Notes: a model not told the origin generated them from the sequence alone. Positions 5,543-14,497 are shown, counted from the stretch's first letter. The stretch: DNA of 25,418 nucleotides from an uncultured Porphyromonas sp. (GCA_905372565.1 CAJPPK010000023.1:1-25418); one strand, 5' to 3'. Program-made: numbers and translations.

Positions 5543-7720
5543 ATGAAGATCCGTACCCTCGCTTTACTTGTCATGGTCACGACCGCCCTAGGCAGTAGCC
5601 AGCTCTCCGCCCAAGAGAAACCACTCCCCACCCCCACGCTCGAGCAATACACCTCCGGCTCCCCAAACCAGCTCCGACGCACCTCCCTACGAGCGTTGAC
5701 GTGGCTAGGCAATGACTACATCTACATCGACCAAGACCGCCTCGTCCTCGGCTCTCCTAGTGGGAAGCGTAGCGAGAAGACCCTACTAACCCAGGCGCAG
5801 CTACTCGATCTACTCGGTGAGGACACGAAGGGGCGCACGGCGAAGTTCTTCACACCCTTCACCGTCGTCGGGAAAGATAGACACCTCCTCTCGATCGACT
5901 TCGGCAAGAAGCACCACCTCATTGACCCAAGAGCCAAGAAGCACCTAGGTGCCTTCGAGCGTGATACCCAAGGGGAGCAAGCCTTCCTTCTTGACCCAAC
6001 GGCTACCCATGCCGCCTGTGTACATGGGCACAATATCTACCTCCTCAGCCTAGATGGCACGAGCAAGGCGATCACCACGGATGGATCCCCATCACTCGTC
6101 TACGGGCTCTCCGTACATCAGAATGAGTTCGGCATCAAGGGGGGACTCTTCTGGAGCCCCGATGGCAAGCGCCTTGCATTTTACCGCATGGATCAGCACA
6201 TGGTCACTCCCTATCCGATCGTACACACGAACACACGCGAGGCTACTCGGGAAGACCTCTATTATCCCATGGCTGGCATGCCCTCCCATCAGGTCACGGT
6301 CGGCATCTTCGATACGGAGAGCGGTCAGACGACCTATCTACAGACCGGAGAGCCTAAGGAGAAATACCTGACCAATATCTCTTGGGCACCCGATGGTCGG
6401 ACGATTTATATCGCCGAAGTCAATCGGGAGCAAAACCACATGGATCTACAGGCCTATGATCCCTCCACGGGGGCACGCCTCAGAACCCTCTTCTCAGAGC
6501 ATAACGAGAAGTACATCGAGCCCCAGTGGCCTCTCTACTTCATCCCGGGGCGCCCTAACGAGTTCGTCTGGCAGACACGCCGAGATGGATTCACCCACCT
6601 CTATCACTACAATACGGAGGGGAAGCTCCTCGGGCAGATCACGCAGGGAGACTGGGAAGTGACCGACTTCCTAGGCTTCGCTGATGGAGGTAAGACGCTC
6701 GTCTTCGCCTCGACACAGCTTAGCCCCATCGACCGAGCTATCTCGACCATTGGTCTCGATGGGAAGAAGATGAAGCTCCTGACTCAGCAATCAGGATGGC
6801 ATGTAGGTCAGCTCTCTCTCGATGGCAAGCACCTCCTTGATCGCTTTGAGTCGCTCCATATCCCGACAGAGAACCGACTTCTCTCCACGGCTTCGAGCAA
6901 GCTCATCTCTACCCTCTACAAGTCCAAAGACCCAGAGGCAGGATACCTCAATCCCGAGATTACCTTCGGGACGATCAAGGCGGCTGATGGGACGACGGAT
7001 CTACACTACCGCCTCCTGAAGCCCACCAACTTCGACCCTACGAAGAAGTACCCCACGATCATCTATGTCTATAATGGCCCCCATGCTCAGCTCGTACAGA
7101 ACCGCTTCCAGGCAGGCTGCCTAGGCTGGGATCTCTACATGGCTACTCAGGGCTATATCATCTTTACGGTCGACGGGAGAGGATCCGCTCACCGTGGAGC
7201 CGCCTTCGAGCAGGTCATCCACCGCCAGCTAGGTAAGCACGAGATGGCTGACCAGATGGAGGGGGTGAAGTTCCTCAAGAGCCTACCCTATGTCGATGCT
7301 GACCGTATGGGAGTCGCTGGCTGGAGCTTTGGTGGCTTCATGACGATCAACCTCATGCTGACCTACCCCGAGGTATTCAAGGTAGGGGTAGCCGGTGGTG
7401 CCGTCACCGACTGGGCACGCTATGAGATCATGTACGGAGAGCGCTACATGGATCGTCCACAGGATAACCCCGACGGGTACCAAGCGTCCAACCTCTCGCT
7501 CCGTGCCAAGGATCTGCGCGGTCGCCTGCTCCTCATCCACGGCACGATCGACCCTGTGGTCGTCTGGCAGCATACCCAGCTCTTCGTCGAGGCCTGCGTC
7601 AAGGCAGGCACCTACCCCGACTACATGATCTATCCCGAGCATCGCCACAATGTCCTCGGTGTAGATCGGGTACATCTCAACTACACCATGGCTCGCTATT
7701 TCTTCGATCACCTCAAGTAA
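5543..7720 (+). CDS. ptpA: Prolyl tripeptidyl peptidase PtpA (S9 family)
   Basis: A secreted serine exopeptidase that releases X-X-Pro tripeptides from peptide N-termini. The start at 5543 gives 725 residues with a signal peptide ending near SQLSA-QEK, and it follows the promoter box. Residues 30 to about 470 form the DPP-IV type beta-propeller, including YYPMAGMPSHQVTVGI and LQTGEPKEKYLTNISW. The C-terminal alpha/beta hydrolase carries GWSFGGF with Ser595, GTIDPVVVW with Asp670 and HRHN with His702. These spacings (75 and 107 residues from the Ser) equal those I recall for P. gingivalis PtpA (Ser603, Asp678, His710). The Glu that in PtpA helps hold the substrate amine matches Glu628 in YEIMYGER. 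The resemblance to PtpA is far closer than to DPP4. purD follows 21 bp downstream and is probably co-transcribed. It likely feeds peptide-based nutrition. Confidence 0.92.
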   Translation: MKIRTLALLVMVTTALGSSQLSAQEKPLPTPTLEQYTSGSPNQLRRTSLRALTWLGNDYIYIDQDRLVLGSPSGKRSEKTLLTQAQLLDLLGEDTKGRTAKFFTPFTVVGKDRHLLSIDFGKKHHLIDPRAKKHLGAFERDTQGEQAFLLDPTATHAACVHGHNIYLLSLDGTSKAITTDGSPSLVYGLSVHQNEFGIKGGLFWSPDGKRLAFYRMDQHMVTPYPIVHTNTREATREDLYYPMAGMPSHQVTVGIFDTESGQTTYLQTGEPKEKYLTNISWAPDGRTIYIAEVNREQNHMDLQAYDPSTGARLRTLFSEHNEKYIEPQWPLYFIPGRPNEFVWQTRRDGFTHLYHYNTEGKLLGQITQGDWEVTDFLGFADGGKTLVFASTQLSPIDRAISTIGLDGKKMKLLTQQSGWHVGQLSLDGKHLLDRFESLHIPTENRLLSTASSKLISTLYKSKDPEAGYLNPEITFGTIKAADGTTDLHYRLLKPTNFDPTKKYPTIIYVYNGPHAQLVQNRFQAGCLGWDLYMATQGYIIFTVDGRGSAHRGAAFEQVIHRQLGKHEMADQMEGVKFLKSLPYVDADRMGVAGWSFGGFMTINLMLTYPEVFKVGVAGGAVTDWARYEIMYGERYMDRPQDNPDGYQASNLSLRAKDLRGRLLLIHGTIDPVVVWQHTQLFVEACVKAGTYPDYMIYPEHRHNVLGVDRVHLNYTMARYFFDHLK

Positions 7721-7741
7721 ATCCTTCCCTATCTACGCTAT

Positions 7742-9031
7742 ATGAATATCCTCCTCTTAGGCTCTGGAGGGCGTGAGCACGCCCTAGCCTGGAGCATCGC
7801 CCGCTCATCCCGTCTTTCCCATCTCTTCATCGCCCCTGGCAACCCCGGTATGGAGCTCTATGGTACTTGTCTGCCTCAGCTCTCCGTCCTTGACTTCGCT
7901 GGTATCGCCGAGGTGATACGCCGAGAGCAGATAGGTCTCCTCGTGGTAGGACCCGAGGTACCTCTCGTCGAAGGACTCGTAGACTACCTACGCTATGATG
8001 CGGGGCTCAAGGAGCTACTCATCGTAGGACCCGATGCACGTGGAGCCCAGATGGAGGGGAGTAAAGACTTCAGCAAGGCGTTTATGCTCCGCCATGGCAT
8101 CCCGACAGCTCACTACCAGACCTTTGAGCTAGGAGCCTATGAGGAAGCCTGCGCCTTCCTCCGCACCTTCGAGGCACCCTATGTCCTCAAGGCTGATGGA
8201 CTAGCAGCAGGCAAGGGGGTCATCATCGCAGAGACCCTTGAGGAAGCAGAGGCCGAACTCAAGGAGCTACTACAAGGGCGCTTCGGCAATGCCTCCTCAC
8301 GCGTCGTGATCGAGGAATATCTCCATGGTATCGAATGCTCCGTCTTCGTAGCGACCGATGGCAAGAGCTGGCGTGTCCTTCCCGTAGCCAAGGACTACAA
8401 GCGCATCGGCGAAGGGGACACAGGACTCAATACTGGAGGTATGGGCTCAGTCTCTCCCGTGAGCTTTGCCGACAAAGACTTCATGGCGAAGGTCGAGAAG
8501 CGTATCATCCGTCCCACGATAGAAGGGCTACGCTCCGAGCGTATTCCCTACCGAGGATTCCTCTTCATCGGGCTGATGAATGTCGGAGGAGATCCCTATG
8601 TCATCGAGTATAACTGCCGTATGGGTGATCCGGAGACTGAGTCCGTGATGCTCCGCATCGACTCGGACTTCGTCGAGCTCCTCGAGCGCATGGCCTCTGG
8701 TGACCTAGAGGACTATCAGCTGATCGAGAGCCCCAAGTATGCTGCCACAGTTGTCCTAGTCTCAAAGGGCTACCCTGGGGACTACCTCAAGGGGATCCCT
8801 ATTAGCTATCCCCATGAGCCGACCTTTGACTCCGCCCTCTTCCATGCGGGTACGAGCCGAGATCATGAAGGCCATCTCGTGACCGCTGGTGGGCGTGTAC
8901 TCACAGCGAGCTGTCTCGGAGATACCCTCGAGGAGGCCCTCTCCCGATGCTACAAGCTAGCCGATCAAGTCCACTTCACCGGGAAGACCCTCCGCCGAGA
9001 TATTGGTAAGGACTTGCTAGCCCTCGAATAG
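7742..9031 (+). CDS. purD: Phosphoribosylamine-glycine ligase PurD
   Basis: The GAR synthetase of de novo purine synthesis: it joins glycine to 5-phosphoribosylamine using ATP, in the cytoplasm. The 429-residue length is typical. The N-terminal domain opens with MNILLLGSGGREHALAW and has LLVVGPEVPLVEGLVDY. The ATP-grasp part has VLKADGLAAGKGVIIAE (148-164), NTGGMGSVSP and VIEYNCRMGDPETES (about 287-301). All the usual family motifs are present. It begins 21 bp after ptpA with no promoter box between them. A strong terminator follows at 9047, so ptpA-purD is a two-gene unit. This pairing of a secreted peptidase with a purine enzyme has no obvious functional logic. Confidence 0.96.
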   Translation: MNILLLGSGGREHALAWSIARSSRLSHLFIAPGNPGMELYGTCLPQLSVLDFAGIAEVIRREQIGLLVVGPEVPLVEGLVDYLRYDAGLKELLIVGPDARGAQMEGSKDFSKAFMLRHGIPTAHYQTFELGAYEEACAFLRTFEAPYVLKADGLAAGKGVIIAETLEEAEAELKELLQGRFGNASSRVVIEEYLHGIECSVFVATDGKSWRVLPVAKDYKRIGEGDTGLNTGGMGSVSPVSFADKDFMAKVEKRIIRPTIEGLRSERIPYRGFLFIGLMNVGGDPYVIEYNCRMGDPETESVMLRIDSDFVELLERMASGDLEDYQLIESPKYAATVVLVSKGYPGDYLKGIPISYPHEPTFDSALFHAGTSRDHEGHLVTAGGRVLTASCLGDTLEEALSRCYKLADQVHFTGKTLRRDIGKDLLALE

Positions 9032-9046
9032 CCCCTGCCCCTAAAG

Positions 9047-9099
9047 GAATGCCTATGGAGAAGCCTCTCCCCTCTAGGGAAAGGTCTCCATAGGCATTC
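9047..9099 (+). terminator. Terminator after purD
   Basis: A perfect 15-bp inverted repeat (GAATGCCTATGGAGA, 9047-9061; complement 9085-9099) surrounds a 23-nt loop. It is followed by TTCATCC, a weak T-tail. It lies 16 bp after the stop codon. Confidence 0.75.
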
Positions 9100-9120
9100 T
9101 TCATCCTCCCATAAGCATCT

Positions 9121-10128
9121 ATGACTATCGCCTCCTCCAAGCAACGCCCCCCCAGTCCTCTAGCGACACTCTTCTGGGTGCTCCTATTCCTCTCGATCTA
9201 CTTCCTTGCCCCCTTACTCGGGGAGGTATCAGGTGGTGACGGAGTGCGTCTGCCACTGCTTCCCGCAGAAGCTACCCCCATGGTGCGTCTGATCGGTTTA
9301 GGCGGGATGTTACTCTTAGGAGCAGGAGGAGCATTGCTCGGTGAGCGCTACCTCCTCATCGAGAAGGGGGAGCGTGTGACGATGCTTCTCTGCCTACTCG
9401 CCTTCTTCACGACGACTCCATCATTGAGCATCCTCACCGCTGGAGCCGTCCTCGTGACTTGGCTACTCCTCTTCCTCCAGCTAGGCACCTATCAAGATAC
9501 CCACCAGCGACACACCTACCTCCTCCTCGGTATACTCACCGGAGGACTAGCCCTCACGACACCTGTCTACCTCACCCTACTACCGATCCTCCTCTGGGGA
9601 GGCTATCATCTACGATCCCTCTCACTACGCTCCGTAGTAGCTCTTTTAATGGGGTTATTCCTCCCGCTATGGATCCTCTTCCCCATCCTAGCACTTCAGG
9701 GAGAAGAGGTACTCCAGACAGCCTATAGCTGGAGTATATCCACCTGTTCCCTGCCGAACCTCCGTGAGGGGATCCATCTCTCCAGCTTATCACTGGTCAC
9801 GTACCTGCTCTACCTAGGCTTTTACCTTCTCGGGGTAGTGCTCTATCGAGGGAGATACTATCGGGAGAGCGTGCGTCATCGGGATATGTTCGCTACACTA
9901 CTTCGCTACCCTTTGCTCCTTCTAGTCGCCTACCCACTCCTAGGCGCCGAGGGACAGCTACTTCTGCCTCTCCTCTTCTTTCCCTTGAGTATCCTCTTGG
10001 CGCGCGGATTCAGCGGGCTCTCACCACGCTGGATGCGTGTCCTACGATCCCTACTTCTACTAGCCTGCTTCGCTAGCTACCTCTATCGACTAGGGATCAT
10101 CGACTACGCCATGAAGTACTTCTTCTAA
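9121..10128 (+). CDS. Multi-pass inner-membrane protein, family uncertain
   Basis: This 335-residue protein is strongly hydrophobic, with about nine or ten predicted transmembrane helices. Examples are LFWVLLFLSIYFLAPLLG near residues 17-34, MLLCLLAFF near 88-96, TYLLLGILTGGLAL, SVVALLMGLFLPLWILF and PLLLLVAYPLL. Loops are short, and a positive RHRDMF loop is seen near residue 255. It ends in YLYRLGIIDYAMKYFF. Size and topology resemble the DUF6427-type membrane proteins found across Bacteroidota, but I cannot confirm membership. It starts just after the purD terminator. It stands 25 bp before the Smr-domain gene, suggesting co-transcription with it and the CYTH gene. No promoter box is evident. 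Function unknown. Confidence 0.7.
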   Translation: MTIASSKQRPPSPLATLFWVLLFLSIYFLAPLLGEVSGGDGVRLPLLPAEATPMVRLIGLGGMLLLGAGGALLGERYLLIEKGERVTMLLCLLAFFTTTPSLSILTAGAVLVTWLLLFLQLGTYQDTHQRHTYLLLGILTGGLALTTPVYLTLLPILLWGGYHLRSLSLRSVVALLMGLFLPLWILFPILALQGEEVLQTAYSWSISTCSLPNLREGIHLSSLSLVTYLLYLGFYLLGVVLYRGRYYRESVRHRDMFATLLRYPLLLLVAYPLLGAEGQLLLPLLFFPLSILLARGFSGLSPRWMRVLRSLLLLACFASYLYRLGIIDYAMKYFF

Positions 10129-10153
10129 TTCTTTCTTACGATAGCTACCAACT

Positions 10154-11251
10154 ATGAATACAAAGACTAATCTACACGTAGGCGCCACAGTACGCTTCCT
10201 CAATGCCACAGGAGGTGGACGTGTAGCACGCATCCAGGGCGATACCGCTTGGGTCGAGGATGAAGATGGATTCGAGATCCCCACCCCGATCAAGGAGTGT
10301 GTCATCGTCGAAGCTGGAGATACCTTCATCCCGGAGATACGCCCCCCGAAGCTCATCCAAGAAAAGCTCCAGCGGGGTAGATCTATGCCCTCGCCCCAAG
10401 AAGCTCCTCGCCCCACTCCCAAGGCTACGCCAACACGCCCCCTCCGACCAGAGAAGGATGCCCTCTCTGTACGTCTGGCCTTCCTCCCCATCGATCGCAC
10501 CAAGCTCGGTATCACCAACTATGAAGCCTATCTCATCAACGATAGTAACTTCACCCTCTACTACACCTATCTCAGCGCAGTCGGCACCGGCTACAAGCTT
10601 CGCTCCTCAGGTCTTCTAGAGCCCAATGAGGACATACTCCTAGAGGAGTTTGCACCAGCTACACTTAATGAGCTTGAGCAACTCGCCTTCCAACTCCTCC
10701 CCTTCTCTCCCAACCGAGTGACAAAGCTCGAAGAGCCAATCGCTGCACGCCTACGCCTCGACATCACCAAGTTCTTCAAGCTACATGCTTTCCGTCCCAA
10801 CGATTATTTCATGGACGACGCCCTACTCCTACCCATCATCGAGCGAGGAGCAGTCCAAGAAGAGCTAGAGGTCAATGTGGAAGCCCTCTCCACCGCCCTT
10901 CAGTCTCCGAAGGCATCCAAGCAAGAGAAGAAGCCAGCTGAAGCAGTCAAGGTCCCTCAACAACCTAATGAGCCTATCATCATCGACCTCCATGCTAGCG
11001 AGATCCTGGAGACAACCGCTGGGCTTACTTCAAGAGACATTCTCGAGTATCAACTAGACTTCTTCCACAAAACGATGAAGGAGCATACCCAGGCTCGAGG
11101 GAGAAAGCTCATCTTCATCCATGGTAAAGGTGACGGAATCCTTCGCTCATCCATCGAACGGGAGCTACGCCACAAATACAAGACTTGTCGCTTCCAAGAT
11201 GCCTCCTTCCGAGAATACGGCTATGGAGCGACCCAAGTGACGATCGGATGA
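10154..11251 (+). CDS. DUF2027 and Smr domain protein
   Basis: The 365-residue protein has a two-part layout well known in Bacteroidota. The N-terminal DUF2027 part begins LHVGATVRFLNATGGGRVAR, a short SH3-like beta segment, and continues into a beta-rich domain (about 110-235). A charged linker rich in Lys, Glu and Pro follows (about 250-275). The C-terminal Smr domain starts at IDLHASEI (Asp278, His280) and carries FIHGKGDGILR (His323-Gly326). Smr domains bind or nick nucleic acids; the DxH motif and the HGxG loop are both present, so it may be an active endonuclease. The stop codon overlaps the start of the CYTH gene by 4 bp (ATGA), indicating translational coupling. Confidence 0.88.
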   Translation: MNTKTNLHVGATVRFLNATGGGRVARIQGDTAWVEDEDGFEIPTPIKECVIVEAGDTFIPEIRPPKLIQEKLQRGRSMPSPQEAPRPTPKATPTRPLRPEKDALSVRLAFLPIDRTKLGITNYEAYLINDSNFTLYYTYLSAVGTGYKLRSSGLLEPNEDILLEEFAPATLNELEQLAFQLLPFSPNRVTKLEEPIAARLRLDITKFFKLHAFRPNDYFMDDALLLPIIERGAVQEELEVNVEALSTALQSPKASKQEKKPAEAVKVPQQPNEPIIIDLHASEILETTAGLTSRDILEYQLDFFHKTMKEHTQARGRKLIFIHGKGDGILRSSIERELRHKYKTCRFQDASFREYGYGATQVTIG

Positions 11252-11709
11252 AAGGGCTAGAGATAGAGCGAAAGTATCTCGTCCGAGATACCTCCTTCCT
11301 CCGTGAAGCGATAGCTAGTGACTCTATCGATCAAGGCTATCTCCACACCGAGATCCCCACGGTGCGAGTACGCACACGAGGAGAGCAGGGCTTTCTCACG
11401 ATCAAGGGAGCTAGCGATCCCTCCGGGCTCATCCGCACCGAGTATGAGTACCCTATTCCTTTGGAGGATGCAAAGGCTTTACTCACACTCTGCACAGCGG
11501 GGCGTCTAACGAAGACACGTCACCTCGTCCCCTATCAGGGACACACGTGGGAAGTAGATGTCTTCCATGGGGAACTGGAGGGATTGATCCTTGCTGAAAT
11601 CGAGCTAGACAGCCCAACCACGAGCTTCCCTCTCCCCTCTTGGGTCGGAGAGGAGGTCACAGGAGATCCAAGGTATTACAATAGTTATCTTGCCTCGGGC
11701 AAACAATAA
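11248..11709 (+). CDS. CYTH-domain protein (triphosphate tunnel enzyme family)
   Basis: A 153-residue single-domain CYTH protein. The start at 11248 is chosen because MKGLEIERKYLV places the family signature ExExK (Glu5, Glu7, Lys9) at the extreme N-terminus. A longer open frame from 11185 would add residues lying inside the previous gene. Other tunnel features are VRVRTRGEQGFLTIKG, RTEYEYPIP, TKTRHLVPYQGHTWEVDVF and LILAEIELDS. These conserved charged residues line the tunnel that binds triphosphates and metal. Bacterial relatives act as inorganic triphosphatases or adenylate cyclases of class IV; short stand-alone forms are more often triphosphatases. The start overlaps the upstream stop by 4 bp. 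Confidence 0.9.
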   Translation: MKGLEIERKYLVRDTSFLREAIASDSIDQGYLHTEIPTVRVRTRGEQGFLTIKGASDPSGLIRTEYEYPIPLEDAKALLTLCTAGRLTKTRHLVPYQGHTWEVDVFHGELEGLILAEIELDSPTTSFPLPSWVGEEVTGDPRYYNSYLASGKQ

Positions 11710-11734
11710 CGCCTCTTATATAGTTAAGTCTTCG

Positions 11735-11769
11735 GTAGCCCTCTCCTTGCAAACCCATTAACGGGCTAC
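11735..11769 (+). other. Hairpin between the CYTH gene and sod
   Basis: GTAGCCC (11735-11741) pairs with GGGCTAC (11763-11769) around a 21-nt loop. No T-tract follows, so it is a doubtful terminator. It could be part of the sod leader. No TAnnTTTG box was found in front of sod. Confidence 0.35.
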
Positions 11770-11809
11770 TAAGGACTTATTGTCATCAAGTTTAAAACGG
11801 TATACTCGT

Positions 11810-12385
11810 ATGAAGTTCGAACTCATCCAACTCCCCTACGCAGCAGATGCCCTTGAGCCTGCTATCAGCGCTGAGACGCTCTCCTTCCACCATGGCAAGC
11901 ACCTCGCTGGCTATGTCAATACCCTGAATAGCCTCATCGAAGGAACCCCTCTAGCAGACGCCACTCTCGAGGAAATTATCTGCAAGAGCGAAGGCCCTAC
12001 CTTCAACAATGCAGGACAGACGCTGAACCACAATCTCTATTTCACGCAGTTTGCTCCAGCTAAGGGAAGCAAGCCTCAGGGAAAGCTACTTGAAGCAATC
12101 AACAAGGCATTCGGTAGCTTCGAAGGCTTCCAGCAGGAGTTCCTCAACGCTTGCACGACGCTCTTCGGCTCAGGATGGGCATGGCTTTCTGCCAAGGAAG
12201 ATGGTAGCCTCGTCATCACCAAGGAAGCTAATGGTAGCAACCCTGTCGTACACGGTCTACATCCTCTCTTTGGTGTCGATGTCTGGGAGCATGCCTACTA
12301 TCTCAGCTATCAAAACCGCCGTGCTGACCACGTCAAGGATCTCTGGGCTATCGTAGACTGGGATGTCGTAGCTTCTCGCTACTAG
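11810..12385 (+). CDS. sod: Iron/manganese superoxide dismutase
   Basis: A cytoplasmic enzyme that dismutates superoxide. The start at 11810 (MKFELIQLPYAADALEPAIS) gives 191 residues, the length of the P. gingivalis enzyme; a longer frame from 11780 is less likely. Metal ligands fall at His27, His74, Asp157 and His161. Gln70 (NAGQTLNH) is the iron-type position of the active-site glutamine. Residue 155 is Gly in LFGVDVW, as in the cambialistic P. gingivalis SOD, where as I recall this position influences Fe versus Mn activity. It may therefore work with either metal (inference). It is a single gene between a weak hairpin and a terminator at 12414. Oxidative stress control is known for the P. 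gingivalis gene, but no operator is recognised here. Confidence 0.96.
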   Translation: MKFELIQLPYAADALEPAISAETLSFHHGKHLAGYVNTLNSLIEGTPLADATLEEIICKSEGPTFNNAGQTLNHNLYFTQFAPAKGSKPQGKLLEAINKAFGSFEGFQQEFLNACTTLFGSGWAWLSAKEDGSLVITKEANGSNPVVHGLHPLFGVDVWEHAYYLSYQNRRADHVKDLWAIVDWDVVASRY

Positions 12386-12413
12386 TCTCTAGATCGATCA
12401 TAGGATCTTCACT

Positions 12414-12448
12414 AGCCTCCCTAACTCTACGGAGTGGGGAGGCTTTCT
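12414..12448 (+). terminator. Terminator after sod
   Basis: AGCCTCCC (12414-12421) pairs with GGGAGGCT (12437-12444), with an inner ACTC/GAGT stem around TACG and a small bulge. TTTCT follows. Confidence 0.75.
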
Positions 12449-12521
12449 CGTATCTCACCCTCTCTTGCTTACCGGGCCAGACCAGACAGATACAATGAGG
12501 GCGGAGAAGTCCTCTTCCCCG

Positions 12522-12552
12522 TTGTAGGTATGGGGTCTTTTATGTATCTTTG
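12522..12552 (+). promoter_or_regulatory. Promoter of the yceD-rpmF unit
   Basis: TTG at 12522-12524 (within GTTG), a 20-bp spacer, then TATCTTTG at 12545-12552. The -7 box ends 37 bp before the ATG. This matches the Bacteroidota TTTG-N19/20-TAnnTTTG layout. Confidence 0.75.
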
Positions 12553-12588
12553 CGAAGATTTTACGCATAAGCTAGAGCTTCCCTCCCT

Positions 12589-13137
12589 ATGCACAGTGAT
12601 ATTTACAAAATCAAGCTACGTAGCCTTTCCGAAGGAGATCACCAGTATGACTGGAGGCTTGATGATGCCTACTTCACTCGCCTCTCTGAGGGAGCGATCC
12701 TTGGAGGAGAAGTCTTTGTAGACTTAGACCTCCGTCGTACAGGAGAGGTATTCAGCCTGCGTTTATTCTACGAAGGGTATGTCACGACACCTTGTGACCG
12801 TTGCTTAGAGCCTGCCGACCTCTCTTTAGAAGAGGAGCGAGAGCTTGTAGTCAAGTTCGGTCATAACGCTGATGAATCCACAGATGAGATACTCATCGTC
12901 GATCAGCAGGATGGTGTTTTAGACCTCGAATGGCTCCTCTATGAGGACATCATGCTCGCCTTACCTCTTCAGCATATGCATCCTGACGGAGAGTGTAGCT
13001 CGGAAATGATGGCTATCTATACAGACATCACTACCGACGAGGTGCGAGAGCTCGAAGAAGATGCCAGCTCAATCAATCGAGATGAAGATGGTATCGACGA
13101 ACGATGGGCAGCCCTGAAGCAACTCAAGAGAGATTAG
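12589..13137 (+). CDS. yceD: YceD/DUF177 family protein
   Basis: This 182-residue protein belongs to the YceD (DUF177) family, encoded beside rpmF in most bacteria and linked to 23S rRNA accumulation or large-subunit assembly. The family CxxC motif is TPCDRCLEPADLSL (Cys69, Cys72), and a later Cys136 falls in PLQHMHPDGECSS. Together these look like the conserved metal-like site. An acidic segment (DESTDEILIVDQQDG) lies between them. The acidic tail ends DEDGIDERWAALKQLKRD, the typical D-R-W-x-x-L end. The start at 12589 follows a promoter with 20-bp spacing. rpmF starts 21 bp downstream. Confidence 0.9.
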   Translation: MHSDIYKIKLRSLSEGDHQYDWRLDDAYFTRLSEGAILGGEVFVDLDLRRTGEVFSLRLFYEGYVTTPCDRCLEPADLSLEEERELVVKFGHNADESTDEILIVDQQDGVLDLEWLLYEDIMLALPLQHMHPDGECSSEMMAIYTDITTDEVRELEEDASSINRDEDGIDERWAALKQLKRD

Positions 13138-13158
13138 TAATTAAAACAAAATAGATTT

Positions 13159-13335
13159 ATGGCACATCCTAAAAGAAGACAGTCGAAGACACGCACCGCT
13201 AAGCGTCGCTCACACGACAAGGCCGCTCTGCCTACCCTCGCTAAGTGCGCAAACTGTGGCGCATGGCACATCTACCACACGGTGTGTGGCGAATGTGGCT
13301 ACTACCGCGGTAAGCTCGCTATCGAGCAGGCTTAG
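13159..13335 (+). CDS. rpmF: 50S ribosomal protein bL32
   Basis: A 58-residue ribosomal protein. It starts MAHPKRRQSKTRTAKRRSHD, the standard bL32 N-terminus, and has a complete zinc ribbon formed by Cys30, Cys33, Cys43 and Cys46. This C+ form keeps all four ligands, so it likely needs zinc. It follows yceD by 21 bp and is followed by a strong terminator at 13357, so yceD-rpmF can be transcribed apart from fabH. Length and sequence are normal. Confidence 0.97.
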   Translation: MAHPKRRQSKTRTAKRRSHDKAALPTLAKCANCGAWHIYHTVCGECGYYRGKLAIEQA

Positions 13336-13356
13336 TAGCTAAGCAAATCAACCGAG

Positions 13357-13388
13357 AAAGCCCCAAGGTAAACCTTTGGGGCTTTTTT
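13357..13388 (+). terminator. Terminator after rpmF
   Basis: AGCCCCAAGG pairs with CCTTTGGGGCT (one bulged base) around TAAA, followed by TTTTTT at 13383-13388. Confidence 0.88.
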
Positions 13389-13390
13389 CG

Positions 13391-13398
13391 TATCTTCG
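13391..13398 (+). promoter_or_regulatory. Weak -7 box for fabH
   Basis: TATCTTCG differs from TAnnTTTG at one base and lies 53 bp before the fabH ATG, directly after the rpmF terminator. No -33 element is seen at the right distance. It is a plausible restart promoter. Confidence 0.35.
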
Positions 13399-13451
13399 TG
13401 GCGAGCAGGCACATCCCTGCTTCCATTATCCATTTACATATATTACACCTT

Positions 13452-14453
13452 ATGAGTGTCATCAACGCAGCTATTACCGCTGTCGGAGGATACCTCCCCG
13501 AAGATAAACTAACCAATGCCGACCTAGAGAAGATGGTCGATACCAACGACGAATGGATCATGACCCGTGTTGGGATTCGTGAACGTCGTATTCTCAAAGA
13601 TCCCAACCTTGGTGCCTCACACCTAGGGATCAAGGCTGTAGAAGATCTCTTCTCTCGAAACAACATTGATCCTGCAAGCATCGATGGCATCATCGTCTCA
13701 ACCAATACCGCAGACTACCACTTCCCCACGACCGCATCTATCATCGCCCACGACACAGGCTGTGTGAATGCGCTCACTTTCGATATACAGAGCGCCTGCC
13801 CAGGCTTTATCTACGCTCTCGAAGCAGGTGCTAACTACATCCGCTCTGGACGCTACAAGCGTATCCTCGTCGTAGCAGCTGAAAAGATGTCTGCTATCAC
13901 GGACTATACAGACCGCGCTACTTGCCCTCTCTTTGGTGACGGTGCTGCCTGTGTACTCCTCGAGCCTACGACAGATGAGATCGGCGTACTAGACTCCACC
14001 TTCCACACCGACGGGATCGGACGCACCAACCTCATTATGCATGCCGGTGGCTCTGCTTGCCCTCCCTCTCATGAAACGGTAGACAAGCGTCAGCACTTCG
14101 TCTACCAAGAGGGCGCTGCAGTCTTCAAGCACGCTGTCAAGGGGATGTCTTCCAGCTGCCGTACTATCATGGAGCGCAATGGGCTCTCCTACGAAGATAT
14201 CGCTTGGGTAGTCCCTCACCAGGCGAACCTGCGCATCATCGACGCTGTCGCACGCGAGATGCAAGTACCTCACGAGCGAGTAATGATCAACATCGAGTAT
14301 CGTGGCAACACGAGCTCTGCGACCATCCCCATCTGTCTATGGGAGTTTGAGAACAAGCTCAAGAAGGGAGATAATCTCATCCTAACCTCCTTCGGGGCAG
14401 GCTTCACTTGGGGTGCGGTCTATGTCAAGTGGGCCTATGACCCTAAGAATTAA
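13452..14453 (+). CDS. fabH: 3-oxoacyl-ACP synthase III (KAS III, FabH)
   Basis: It condenses an acyl-CoA primer with malonyl-ACP to start type II fatty acid synthesis. The start at 13452 (MSVINAAITAVGGYLPEDKL) gives 333 residues, typical of FabH. The earlier in-frame ATG at 13398 overlaps the rpmF terminator and promoter region and adds unrelated residues. The catalytic triad is complete: Cys116 in QSACPGF, His256 in VPHQANLRI and Asn286 in YRGNTSSAT. The GDGAACVLLE segment near 160 and the C-terminal LTSFGAGFTWGA are also family hallmarks. Position after yceD-rpmF follows the common bacterial order, here without plsX. A large hairpin terminator follows. Confidence 0.96.
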   Translation: MSVINAAITAVGGYLPEDKLTNADLEKMVDTNDEWIMTRVGIRERRILKDPNLGASHLGIKAVEDLFSRNNIDPASIDGIIVSTNTADYHFPTTASIIAHDTGCVNALTFDIQSACPGFIYALEAGANYIRSGRYKRILVVAAEKMSAITDYTDRATCPLFGDGAACVLLEPTTDEIGVLDSTFHTDGIGRTNLIMHAGGSACPPSHETVDKRQHFVYQEGAAVFKHAVKGMSSSCRTIMERNGLSYEDIAWVVPHQANLRIIDAVAREMQVPHERVMINIEYRGNTSSATIPICLWEFENKLKKGDNLILTSFGAGFTWGAVYVKWAYDPKN

Positions 14454-14497
14454 GGGAACGGACAAACTCCTCCCCCTTCCAATCACCTAAGCTAAAC

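Noticed and set aside
11185..11247. Upstream extension of the CYTH gene
   Set aside because: It lies inside the Smr-domain gene. CYTH proteins have the ExExK motif within the first ten residues, which fits the ATG at 11248.
13398..13451. Upstream extension of fabH
   Set aside because: The added residues are unlike FabH. The region follows the rpmF terminator and probably contains the transcription start.
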